A stretch of 64,000 nucleotides of DNA from Dongia_B sp964406155 (lineage in GTDB: Bacteria; Pseudomonadota; Alphaproteobacteria; Dongiales; Dongiaceae). Below the pieces are notes generated by a model. It made no database searches. It was given only the letters and a program-made list of their open reading frames with translations, and was not told the origin of the DNA. The stretch covers positions 1 to 64,000 of the forward strand of contig CAYOQR010000019.1 of assembly GCA_964406155.1 (NCBI GenBank), given 5' to 3'. Position 1 is the stretch's first letter, and every line of letters begins with the position of its first letter. This document shows positions 48,974 through 56,848 of this stretch, in pieces. The translations under genes and the position numbers were made by a program.

Positions 48974-50275
48974 ATGAGCATCAACGGAACTTCGACGAAC
49001 GGCCAGCAGCCGGCTTCCGAGCCCGTTCAGGTCAAGGGCATGACGACGGATGGCAAGAACCAGCCGCATCTGCCGATCTATCTCGATTATCAGGCGACGA
49101 CGCCCTGCGATCCCCGTGTCGTCCAGGCGATGCTGCCGTATTTCACCGAGAAGTTCGGCAATCCGCATTCGCGCAACCATCACTTCGGCTGGGAAGCGGA
49201 AGAGGCGGTTGAGACTGCCCGCCGGCAGGTCGCCTCGATCATCGGTGCCGACGAAAAGGAAGTAATCTTCACCTCGGGTGCGACGGAATCCAACAATCTG
49301 GCGCTGAAGGGTGTGGCTCATTTCCAGAAGGACAAGAAGAACCACATCATCACCACGGTGACCGAGCATAAGTGCATCCTCGATTCCTGCCGCCACCTGG
49401 AGCTGGAAGGCTTCGAGGTCACCTATCTGCCGGTGCAGCAGAACGGCCTGATCGATCTCGAGCAGTTGAAGGCGGCGATCACCGACAAGACGGTCATCGT
49501 CTCGGTGATGGCGGTCAATAACGAGATCGGGGTCATCCAGCCGCTGGCTGAAATCGGCAAGATCTGCCGTGAACGCAAGGTCTATTTCCACACCGATGCG
49601 GCCCAGGCGGTCGGCAAGATCCCGCTCGACGTCAATGCGATGAATATCGATCTGATGTCGATCTCGGGCCACAAGATCTACGGGCCGAAGGGTGTTGGCG
49701 CGCTTTATGTCCGTCGCAAGCCGCGTGTCCGTCTGGAAGCGCTGATCCATGGCGGCGGCCAGGAACGCGGCATGCGCTCTGGCACCTTGCCGACACCACT
49801 CGTGGTTGGGCTGGGCGAGGCCTGCGCCATCGCCGAAAAAGAGATGGGCGCTGAAAGCGAGCGTCTGAAATATCTGCGTGACCGTATGTATGACGGCATC
49901 AAGTCGCAACTGTCCGAGGTTTATCTGAACGGCGATCTGGAACAGCGCATCCCCGGCAATCTCAACATCTCCTTCGCCTATGTCGAAGGCGAAGGCCTGA
50001 TGATGGGGATCAAGGATCTGGCGGTGTCGTCGGGTTCGGCCTGCACCTCGGCCTCGCTGGAGCCCTCTTACGTGCTGCGCGCCCTGGGCGTCGAGGAAGA
50101 GCTCGCGCATACCTCGCTGCGCCTCGGCATCGGCCGTTTCACCACCGAGCAGGACATCGACTATGCCGTCGAGCATATCGTGCAATCGGTCAACCGTCTG
50201 CGCGCCATGAGCCCGCTCTGGGATATGGCGCAGGAAGGGATCGACATCAAATCGATCCAGTGGGCGGAACATTGA
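48974..50275 (+). CDS. iscS: Cysteine desulfurase IscS (second copy)
   Basis: A 433-aa housekeeping IscS that delivers sulfur to IscU and to tRNA thiolases such as MnmA. Residues 1-34 are a low-complexity Asn/Thr/Gln extension; the core begins at LPIYLDYQATTPCDPRVVQAML. It has TSGATESNNLALKG, the PLP lysine in MSISGHKIYGPKGVGAL, GGGQERGMRSGTLPT, the catalytic Cys in SSGSACTSASLEPSYVLRALG, and a C-terminal tail (LWDMAQEGIDIKSIQWAEH) of the kind that binds IscU. The ATG at 48974 is the only sensible start. Confidence 0.96.
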   Translation: MSINGTSTNGQQPASEPVQVKGMTTDGKNQPHLPIYLDYQATTPCDPRVVQAMLPYFTEKFGNPHSRNHHFGWEAEEAVETARRQVASIIGADEKEVIFTSGATESNNLALKGVAHFQKDKKNHIITTVTEHKCILDSCRHLELEGFEVTYLPVQQNGLIDLEQLKAAITDKTVIVSVMAVNNEIGVIQPLAEIGKICRERKVYFHTDAAQAVGKIPLDVNAMNIDLMSISGHKIYGPKGVGALYVRRKPRVRLEALIHGGGQERGMRSGTLPTPLVVGLGEACAIAEKEMGAESERLKYLRDRMYDGIKSQLSEVYLNGDLEQRIPGNLNISFAYVEGEGLMMGIKDLAVSSGSACTSASLEPSYVLRALGVEEELAHTSLRLGIGRFTTEQDIDYAVEHIVQSVNRLRAMSPLWDMAQEGIDIKSIQWAEH

Positions 50276-50344
50276 GGTTCAACTGACGATGGACCGGCGC
50301 TGATCGGGCGCGGTCGCACCGAATTCGAGTAAGGGAGAATAACC

Positions 50345-50749
50345 ATGGCCTATAGCCGTGAACTGCTGGATCACTATGAGAACCCCCGCAATGTCGGCAC
50401 GCTCGACAAGGGCGAGGACAATGTCGGGACTGGCCTGGTCGGCGCGCCGGCCTGCGGCGACGTCATGAAGCTGCAAATCAAGGTCGGTACCGACGGCCGC
50501 ATCGAAGACGCCAAGTTCAAGACCTTCGGCTGCGGCTCGGCGATCGCGTCGAGTTCGCTGGCGACCGAATGGGTGAAGGGCAAGACTCTGGCGGAAGCCG
50601 AGCAGATCAAGAACACCGAGATCGCACAGCACCTCTCGCTGCCGCCGGTGAAGATCCATTGCTCGATCCTGGCCGAGGACGCCATCAAGGCGGCGATCAA
50701 GGATTATCGCGACAAGCATCAGGCGTCCGGCGACAAGGCGGCCGAGTAA
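50345..50749 (+). CDS. iscU: Fe-S cluster assembly scaffold IscU
   Basis: A 134-aa scaffold on which [2Fe-2S] clusters are first built. Ligand residues Cys37 and Asp39 (GAPACGDV), Cys63 (FGCGSAIASSS) and His105-Cys106 (KIHCSIL) are all present, as is the HscA recognition motif LPPVK (99-103). GGGAGAATAACC-like purine-rich sequence precedes the ATG. Follows iscS by 69 bp. Confidence 0.97.
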   Translation: MAYSRELLDHYENPRNVGTLDKGEDNVGTGLVGAPACGDVMKLQIKVGTDGRIEDAKFKTFGCGSAIASSSLATEWVKGKTLAEAEQIKNTEIAQHLSLPPVKIHCSILAEDAIKAAIKDYRDKHQASGDKAAE

Positions 50750-50761
50750 GGATTGGCGATC

Positions 50762-51208
50762 GTGTCCGAACAGGCAACGACGAACACTAACTCGGATGTG
50801 GGTTCAACTGCGGGTTCGGCCGTGAGTCCGGCTGCCGGAACGGCAGCACCAGCGCCGAAGCGTGCGGCGCGGCCGCGTCCCCAGGCGATGACGCTGACGC
50901 CGGGGGCCGTGGAACGGGTCAAGGCGCTGCTCGACAAGCGCGGCAAGCCCTCGGCCGGTATCCGCATCGGTGTCCGCACCAAGGGCTGTTCCGGCCTCAG
51001 CTATACGCTGGAATTTGCCGATGAGCGCGGACCCATGGACGAGGCGGTGGAGCAGGACGGCGTCACGGTCCTGATCGATCCGAAAGCTGCCATGTTCATC
51101 TTCGGCACGGAAATGGATTACGTCGAAGAGAAGCTGCAATCCGGCTTCCAGTTCCGTAACCCCAACGAAAAGGGTCGCTGCGGCTGCGGCGAATCCTTCC
51201 ACGTCTGA
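50762..51208 (+). CDS. iscA: A-type Fe-S carrier protein IscA, with N-terminal extension
   Basis: A 148-aa A-type carrier that passes clusters or iron to target proteins. The conserved core starts near residue 42 (MTLTPGAVERVKALLDKRG) and has the three cysteines in TKGCSGLSY and GRCGCGESFHV. Ahead of the core is a Thr/Ser/Ala/Pro-rich, probably disordered extension of about 40 residues, unusual for IscA. The GTG at 50762 has AAGGA 10 nt upstream; a TTG at 50753 would add three residues. A start inside the extension cannot be excluded, but no Met occurs before the core. Confidence 0.92.
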   Translation: MSEQATTNTNSDVGSTAGSAVSPAAGTAAPAPKRAARPRPQAMTLTPGAVERVKALLDKRGKPSAGIRIGVRTKGCSGLSYTLEFADERGPMDEAVEQDGVTVLIDPKAAMFIFGTEMDYVEEKLQSGFQFRNPNEKGRCGCGESFHV

Positions 51209-51258
51209 GCGGTCCCGCGACCAGGGATTGGAACTGCAGGGATCGGAACGGGAAGAGA

Positions 51259-51897
51259 ATGACGATCGGTGGCGAACATAGAGCCATTCCCCGCGCGGCT
51301 TTGGCTGAATGCTGGTCCTGCAAGGGTCCGGTTTCGATCAAGGCGATGTTCTGCCACACTTGCGGGGCGGCGCAGCCGCCGCGCCAGATCGATCATTTCA
51401 GCCGGCTCGGCTTCGAGCCGGGATTCGATCTCGATATCGACCTGCTGGAAAAGCGCTATCTCGGTTTCCAGCGCAGCGTCCATCCGGACCGTTTCGCCAA
51501 CAAGCCGGCGCGCGAGCGCACCATGGCGGAGCAGCAATCGGTCAGCCTCAATGAAGCCTTCGAGATCCTGAGCGATCCCCTGCGGCGGGCGGCCTATCTG
51601 CTGCAATTGAAGGGCGAGACGGCGTCCGTCGCCAAGGATCAGACGGTCGACGACCCGGCTTTGCTGATGGAGGCGATGGAGGCACGCGAGGCGCTCCTGG
51701 AAGCCGAAAGCGTCGAAGCGGTCGAGAAGCTGGCCATCAAGGCCGGCGCCGATGCCATCAATCTGCTCTCGGAGATTTCCAAGGCTTTTGCCGCGGATGA
51801 TCTCGTGGCGGCCAATCGTTTGACGACGCGGCTGAAATACCTGCGCAAGTTCCTCGAGGAAACCCGCACCCGACGCGTCGCCCTGGAGAGTTTCTAA
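51259..51897 (+). CDS. hscB: J-domain co-chaperone HscB with N-terminal zinc motif
   Basis: A 212-aa co-chaperone that brings IscU to HscA and stimulates its ATPase. Residues 18-35 carry a CxxC...CxxC motif (CWSC and CHTC), like eukaryotic HSC20 and absent from E. coli HscB. The J-domain follows (about 45-115) with HPD at 75-77 in QRSVHPDRF, and the C-terminal three-helix IscU-binding domain runs to the end (LRKFLEETRTRRVALESF). GGGAAGAGA precedes the ATG. Its stop region is part of a 16-bp tandem repeat. Confidence 0.94.
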   Translation: MTIGGEHRAIPRAALAECWSCKGPVSIKAMFCHTCGAAQPPRQIDHFSRLGFEPGFDLDIDLLEKRYLGFQRSVHPDRFANKPARERTMAEQQSVSLNEAFEILSDPLRRAAYLLQLKGETASVAKDQTVDDPALLMEAMEAREALLEAESVEAVEKLAIKAGADAINLLSEISKAFAADDLVAANRLTTRLKYLRKFLEETRTRRVALESF

Positions 51898-51919
51898 CGT
51901 GTTGAGTTTCTGACGTGCT
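51888..51919 (+). repeat. 16-bp near-perfect tandem repeat at hscB/hscA junction
   Basis: GAGTTTCTAACGTGTT (51888-51903) is followed directly by GAGTTTCTGACGTGCT (51904-51919), differing at two positions. The first copy holds the hscB stop (TAA) and the second the hscA GTG start. Confidence 0.9.
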
Positions 51920-53819
51920 TTTGCAGATTCACGAACCTGGCGAAACGCCGGAGCCGCATGCTTTGGATCGCGGCCTCGCGGTCGGTATCGATCTCGGCAC
52001 CACCAATTCCGTGGTGGCGGTGGTGCATATCCATGACGACCGGGCGGAGGTCCTGCGCGATCAATGTGGCGACGGCCTGATCCCCTCGATCGTCGCCTAT
52101 ATTGGCGACGAACCCGTGGTCGGCCGCGCCGCCGTGGAGATGCAGATCGAGCATCACGGCCGGGTGGTCAGTTCGGTGAAACGCCTGATGGGGCGCGGCC
52201 TCGCCGATGTGAAGAAGCTGGGCGGCACCTTGCCGTATGAAGTTGCCGGGGACAGTGCCGGCGGCATGGTGCGGCTGCAGATCGGCGACCGAGCGGTGTC
52301 GCCGGTGGAGGTTTCCGCCGATATCCTGCGAGCCTTGAAGCAGCGTGCCGAAGCGAAGCTCGACCAGCCGGTCGACCGCGCGGTGATCACGGTTCCCGCT
52401 TATTTCGACGATGCGGCCCGCAACGCCACCAAGGATGCCGCCGCCTTGGCCGGGCTGGAGGTCCTGCGTCTGGTCAATGAACCGACGGCGGCCGCTCTGG
52501 CATACGGTCTCGATACCGCCGCCGAGGGCCTCTATGCGATCTACGATCTGGGCGGCGGCACCTTCGATATTTCGCTGCTGCGTCTGGAAAAGGGCGTCTT
52601 CCGTGTGCTCGCGACCGGCGGCGATGCAGCCTTGGGCGGCGATGATTTCGACCACGCTTTGGCGGAATGGGTCATTGCGGATCAGAGGCTCGGCATCGTC
52701 TCGCCGGTTGGCGCCCGCGCACTGCTGATCGCGTCGCGCCATGCCAAGGAAGCATTGTCGCGCGCCGACGAAACCTGGTTCGATTGCGATGTCGATGGCC
52801 GCCTCGTGCATGTGAAGATTTCGCGTGAGCTGTTCGACCAGTTGATCGATCCGCTGGTGGTGCGCACCTTGCGCGCCTGCCGGCAGGTGCTGATCGATGC
52901 GAAACTGGAAGCGGGCGACGTCAAGGGCGTGGTGCTGGTCGGCGGCTCGACCCGAGTGCCGGCGGTGCGGGCGCGTGTCGGCGGCTTCTTCGGCAGCGAG
53001 CCTTTGGCCGATATCGATCCTGACGAGGTGGTGGCGATCGGCGCAGCGCAACAGGCGAAGGCGCTGACCCAGGGCAGCGATACGCTGCTGCTCGATGTGA
53101 CGCCGCTCTCGCTCGGCATCGAGACCATGGGCGGGATTGTCGAGAAGGTGATCGAGCGCAACACGCCGATCCCGGTGACCAAGGCACAGGAATTCACCAC
53201 CTATCAGGACGGCCAAAACGGTATCCTGATCCATGTGGTGCAGGGCGAGCGCGAAACGGTCGATGCCTGCCGCTCGCTGGCCCGCTTCGAGCTGACCGGT
53301 ATTCCGCCGATGGTGGCAGGTGCCGCCCGCATCCTGGTGAAATTCGCGGTCGATGCGGATGGGCTGGTGACGGTCAGCGCCGAGGAGCGCCTGACCGGCG
53401 CCAAGGCGGAAATCGCCGTCAAGCCGAGCTATGGCCTGACCGAGGAGGAAATGGCCGGCATGTTGCGGGACAGCCTGACCCATGCCCGCGAGGATATGGA
53501 GCGCCGCCTGCTGATCGAGGCCCGTGTGGAGGCCGAACGCGTCCTGCTGGCGCTGAAGGCCGCCCTGATGGCCGATGGCAGCCTGCTGGATGCGGCGGAA
53601 CGGGCGGCGATCGACAATGCCATGGCCCAGCTCCGTCAGGCCATGTCGTCGGAGGACCGGGACCGGATCAATGCCACGGTTGAGATCCTGGAACAGGCGA
53701 CTCACGGCTTCGCTCAGAAGCGGATGGACAGGGCGGTCGCCCAGGCCTTGACCGGTCACAGCCTTGACGAGGTCGAAAAGAGTATGGCAACTGACGCCCC
53801 GAGTAGTCACGCCGAGTGA
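51915..53819 (+). CDS. hscA: Hsp70-class chaperone HscA
   Basis: A 634-aa specialised Hsp70 that drives cluster release from IscU. ATPase domain: VGIDLGTTNSVVAVV (phosphate 1, about 24-38), ITVPAYFDDAARNATKDAA, NEPTAAALAYGLD, IYDLGGGTFDISLL and VVLVGGSTRVPAVR. The interdomain linker region reads LLLDVTPLSLGIETMGG, then the substrate domain. GTG 51915 lies in the 16-bp repeat after hscB; alternative start codons downstream would shorten only the leader LLQIHEPGETPEP. It stands between hscB and fdx as in classical isc operons. Confidence 0.96.
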   Translation: MLLQIHEPGETPEPHALDRGLAVGIDLGTTNSVVAVVHIHDDRAEVLRDQCGDGLIPSIVAYIGDEPVVGRAAVEMQIEHHGRVVSSVKRLMGRGLADVKKLGGTLPYEVAGDSAGGMVRLQIGDRAVSPVEVSADILRALKQRAEAKLDQPVDRAVITVPAYFDDAARNATKDAAALAGLEVLRLVNEPTAAALAYGLDTAAEGLYAIYDLGGGTFDISLLRLEKGVFRVLATGGDAALGGDDFDHALAEWVIADQRLGIVSPVGARALLIASRHAKEALSRADETWFDCDVDGRLVHVKISRELFDQLIDPLVVRTLRACRQVLIDAKLEAGDVKGVVLVGGSTRVPAVRARVGGFFGSEPLADIDPDEVVAIGAAQQAKALTQGSDTLLLDVTPLSLGIETMGGIVEKVIERNTPIPVTKAQEFTTYQDGQNGILIHVVQGERETVDACRSLARFELTGIPPMVAGAARILVKFAVDADGLVTVSAEERLTGAKAEIAVKPSYGLTEEEMAGMLRDSLTHAREDMERRLLIEARVEAERVLLALKAALMADGSLLDAAERAAIDNAMAQLRQAMSSEDRDRINATVEILEQATHGFAQKRMDRAVAQALTGHSLDEVEKSMATDAPSSHAE

Positions 53820-53904
53820 TCACGCCGCGACGGACCCGGTCCCGAGCGTCGGCCGTAAGTAAGGGGTCTGGCGGGAAGCCGCTGATCCATATGGAGAAAT
53901 TGCA

Positions 53905-54240
53905 ATGCCGAAGATGACCTTTATCAACCCGGATGGTAGCCGCGTCGACGTCGACGCTCCGGTCGGGTTGTCGGTGATGGAAATCGCCCATCGCAACAAT
54001 GTCGATCTCGAGGGCGCCTGCGAGGGCTCGCTCGCCTGCTCGACCTGTCACGTGGTTGTCGATCCGGAATGGTATGACGTGTTGGAAGCCGCCAGCGAGG
54101 ACGAAGAGGACATGCTGGATCTGGCCTTCGGCCTGACCCATACCTCGCGCCTTGGCTGCCAGATCAAGATGACCGAGGAACTGGACGGCCTGACGGTCAG
54201 CCTGCCGGGTGCCACCCGGAACATGATGGTCGATAAGTAA
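53905..54240 (+). CDS. fdx: Adrenodoxin-type [2Fe-2S] ferredoxin
   Basis: A 111-aa ferredoxin that supplies electrons for cluster assembly. Ligands are Cys39, Cys45, Cys48 and Cys85 (CEGSLACSTC, then SRLGCQIK). The C-terminal GATRNMMVDK is typical of alphaproteobacterial FdxB/adrenodoxin homologues. GGAGAAATTGCA precedes the ATG. Confidence 0.96.
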   Translation: MPKMTFINPDGSRVDVDAPVGLSVMEIAHRNNVDLEGACEGSLACSTCHVVVDPEWYDVLEAASEDEEDMLDLAFGLTHTSRLGCQIKMTEELDGLTVSLPGATRNMMVDK

Positions 54241-54274
54241 CCGGACCGTAACAGGCAGCGGACGAGGAAACGGG

Positions 54275-54481
54275 ATGGGCAAGAAACTGCGCTGGGTCGA
54301 TGTCAACGATATCGCCATTGAGCTGGAAGAGCACCATCCCGATGTCGATGTCGTGAATCTGCGTTTCACCGATCTCTGGAAATGGGTACAGGCTTTGCCG
54401 GACTTCGCCGACGATCCGCAGAAATCCAACGAGAAGATTCTCGAGGCCATCCAGATGGCGTGGCTGGATGAGCGTAGCTGA
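54275..54481 (+). CDS. iscX: Fe-S assembly protein IscX
   Basis: A 68-aa acidic protein that binds IscS and modulates cluster assembly, also proposed as an iron donor. KLRWVDVNDIAIELEEHHPDVD, LRFTDLWKWV and LPDFADDPQKSNEKILEAIQMAW are family signatures. The following hydrolase gene starts inside its last codons (14-bp overlap), so the two are translationally coupled. Confidence 0.96.
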   Translation: MGKKLRWVDVNDIAIELEEHHPDVDVVNLRFTDLWKWVQALPDFADDPQKSNEKILEAIQMAWLDERS

Positions 54482-55910
54482 GGCAACTCCGGGCGATCGG
54501 AAGCCGCGCGGCGAGGATGGCCTGCGCGGCCCGATCCCGTCTGGCCGCTCGGCGATCGTCACGCCGGTGCCGATCAGCGCCCGCATCCTCGCCAAGCCTT
54601 TCGTCGATGCCATCTGCCTCTGGGGCTTCAAGCGCATCCTGCCGGCCTCGCATGCCTGGGCGGCGGCCAATCTCGCCGAGGGCGATGTCGCGCGCTTTGC
54701 CGATTTGTTGCAGCTGAAATCGCCGCCCGGCAATTTGCAGGGCCGGCTGAACCGCACAACCGCCTTGCGCAAGAAGGCCGACCAGGCTTTCTCGGTCTGG
54801 CGCGATGCGGCCTTCAACCCGGCGTCGACCGTGCCGGCGGAAAGCCTGGCGCAGATCGAGGTGACGCGGCGCCAGACGGCCCAGGATCATCTCGGCCATC
54901 GCCTCGCCTATCTGATGTTCGCCCGCAAGCATCGCCTGCCGGCGGTCGATTATGTGATCCCGCAGCCGGACGAAGCCTTGGCCGCCTTGCGCAACGATCC
55001 CTCGGCCACCGCCCGGCTGTTCGCGCTGCCGGACCATCTGCCGCATGTCGAGATGAGCCGCCGCACCGTCGTCGACGGTGTCGCCGAATACTGGCTGAAA
55101 TTCCACAGCCCGGTCGCGCCCAGCATCGCCCATGGCGGCGGCGACACGGCCTGGGTCCATGTCTATGAGCCGCTGAATGCCGGTGCGGAGACACCCAGCC
55201 TGATCTGGGCCCATGGCCTCGCCATGGAACTGGAGATGATGGCCAAGGGGCCGCTGGATTTCCTGACCCTGGCGCGGGCCGGTATCCGGGTCCTGATGCC
55301 GGATGCGCCCGGCCATAACCGCCGGACGCGTCTCGGGCTCTATGGCGGCGAGGCCTTCCTGCGGGCGGCGCCGATTTCCGGCCTCTATCATTTCATCCAG
55401 ACCGCCCGCGAATTCGCCACCCTGGTCCAATGGTGCCGCGGGCGCGGCAGCCAGCGGGTCGGGCTCGGCGGCATTTCGCTGGGCGCGCTCTCCGCCCAGG
55501 TCGCGGCCTGCAACATGTCGAGCTGGCCGGCCGATTGCCGTCCGGATTCGCTGTTGCTGCTGACCACCACGGATCAGGTCAGCGGCCTGACCACGGAATC
55601 GGCCCTGGGCCAGGTGGCGGATGTCGACCGCGCGGTACTGGCCGCGGGTTGGCGAGAGGAGCATATCAAGGCCCTGTCGCCGATCACCGATGCGCCGACC
55701 ACACCGCCAGTCGATCCGGCGCGCATCGTGCTGTTGATCGGCCGGCGCGACAACGTGACCCCTTACGCCGGCGGCGTGCGTCTGGCACGTAATTGGCAGC
55801 TGCCGGCTGCCAATATCTTCAGCCGCGACCAGGGACATTTTTCGGCGGCTTTCGGCCTGGCGGTGGACCCGGCCCCCTATCAGCGGTTGATCCATATCCT
55901 GAAAGGCTGA
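54468..55910 (+). CDS. Large alpha/beta hydrolase, ABHD18-like
   Basis: A 480-aa cytoplasmic protein. The first 160 residues are helical with no clear domain (ISARILAKPFVDAICLWGFKRI at the start). From about 225 there is an alpha/beta hydrolase fold: SLIWAHGLAMELEMM, VLMPDAPGHNRRTRLG, the nucleophile elbow GLGGISLGAL (Ser near 330), an acid in LLIGRRDNVTPYAGG and a His in DQGHFSAAFGL near 462. It resembles the ABHD18/DUF2048 group more than any named enzyme, though I am not certain of that. It overlaps iscX by 14 bp and is followed 3 bp later by the oxygenase-like gene; the substrate is unknown. Confidence 0.75.
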   Translation: MSVAEATPGDRKPRGEDGLRGPIPSGRSAIVTPVPISARILAKPFVDAICLWGFKRILPASHAWAAANLAEGDVARFADLLQLKSPPGNLQGRLNRTTALRKKADQAFSVWRDAAFNPASTVPAESLAQIEVTRRQTAQDHLGHRLAYLMFARKHRLPAVDYVIPQPDEALAALRNDPSATARLFALPDHLPHVEMSRRTVVDGVAEYWLKFHSPVAPSIAHGGGDTAWVHVYEPLNAGAETPSLIWAHGLAMELEMMAKGPLDFLTLARAGIRVLMPDAPGHNRRTRLGLYGGEAFLRAAPISGLYHFIQTAREFATLVQWCRGRGSQRVGLGGISLGALSAQVAACNMSSWPADCRPDSLLLLTTTDQVSGLTTESALGQVADVDRAVLAAGWREEHIKALSPITDAPTTPPVDPARIVLLIGRRDNVTPYAGGVRLARNWQLPAANIFSRDQGHFSAAFGLAVDPAPYQRLIHILKG

Positions 55911-55913
55911 CCC

Positions 55914-56801
55914 ATGGTGGCCGTGCATTTTCTGGATCGGGCCCTGCCGGCGGATGAGATCGGCCGGCTGACGCTGAGCGGCGATCTCGTCGTCTGGCGC
56001 CGCTTGCCGGCATTGCTGGATCTCTGCGCCCTGGCGGAAACGATGCTGCGGGACGGGCTGCAGGATGACGACCCGCAGACGGCGGAGACCCGCATCGAGG
56101 GCGATGTCTTCCTCAAGCGCGTCCGGGCCCTGCGCGCCCGCTTCAAGCAGGATGCCGGCATCGTTGCCGCCTTCAAGCAGGCGTTGATCGAAACCGGCCT
56201 TGAGGCCGACGACAGCTATTGGGACCCGCTGCAATTGCGCGTCGTGCCGTCCCGTGACAGCCATCAGGCGCGGCGCATCATGCCGCTGCCGGCCCATCGC
56301 GATAACTGGGGCTCGAACATCGCCCAGCAGATCAATTGGTGGACGCCGCTGCTGCCGACCACGGCCGGGCGCACCATTCTGTTCTATCCCGGCTACTGGG
56401 CCGAAGAGGTGGCCAACAGCAGCGCCGAGTGGGATTTCGAGGTGCTGAAGCGACTGATGCTGGAGGGCAAGGCCGACAGCTATCCGGTCCTCCCCGTTCT
56501 GACCGAAAACCTGCCGGATGCTGCGGCGATGCCGCTGGTCCTGCAGCCGGGCGACATGCTGGCCTTTTCCGGCCAGCATCTGCATGGCAGCATTGCGACC
56601 GACCGGGAGATGACCCGCTTCAGCACGGAAAGCCGAACGGTTAGTCTGCGCCACGTGACGGCGGGCTTTGCCGCGCCCAATGTGGACGGCAGGGCGCCGC
56701 GCCTGGTGCCGGACTGGTTCCAGCACCTGGTGGATGACAGTCCGCTCGGCACGGCCGATGCGGGCTTGTTGGCCAGGATGGCCGCCAGGCTCCCGGCATG
56801 A
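55914..56801 (+). CDS. Phytanoyl-CoA-dioxygenase-like 2-oxoglutarate/Fe(II) oxygenase
   Basis: A 295-aa protein with a plausible Fe(II)/2-oxoglutarate oxygenase site: HRD at 128-130 (PAHRDNWGSN), a distal His in GQHLHGS (222 or 224), and an Arg 11-17 residues later (TRFSTESRTVSLRHV) for 2-oxoglutarate. The surrounding beta-strands (RTILFYPGYW, MLAFSG) fit a jelly-roll. It may hydroxylate a small molecule or lipid; the substrate is unknown. It starts 3 bp after the hydrolase gene, so the two probably act together, and the whole pair lies between iscX and mnmA on the Fe-S transcript. Confidence 0.7.
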   Translation: MVAVHFLDRALPADEIGRLTLSGDLVVWRRLPALLDLCALAETMLRDGLQDDDPQTAETRIEGDVFLKRVRALRARFKQDAGIVAAFKQALIETGLEADDSYWDPLQLRVVPSRDSHQARRIMPLPAHRDNWGSNIAQQINWWTPLLPTTAGRTILFYPGYWAEEVANSSAEWDFEVLKRLMLEGKADSYPVLPVLTENLPDAAAMPLVLQPGDMLAFSGQHLHGSIATDREMTRFSTESRTVSLRHVTAGFAAPNVDGRAPRLVPDWFQHLVDDSPLGTADAGLLARMAARLPA

Positions 56802-56848
56802 ACCGTGCCGATATTGGCCGGCTGATACGGCTAGGATAGATTAAAGAG

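Noticed and set aside
51894..53810. 638-codon open frame on the minus strand
   Set aside because: Antisense to hscA; no domain.
54366..56726. 786-codon open frame on the minus strand
   Set aside because: Antisense to iscX, the hydrolase and the oxygenase-like gene; Arg/Gln/His-rich, no domain.
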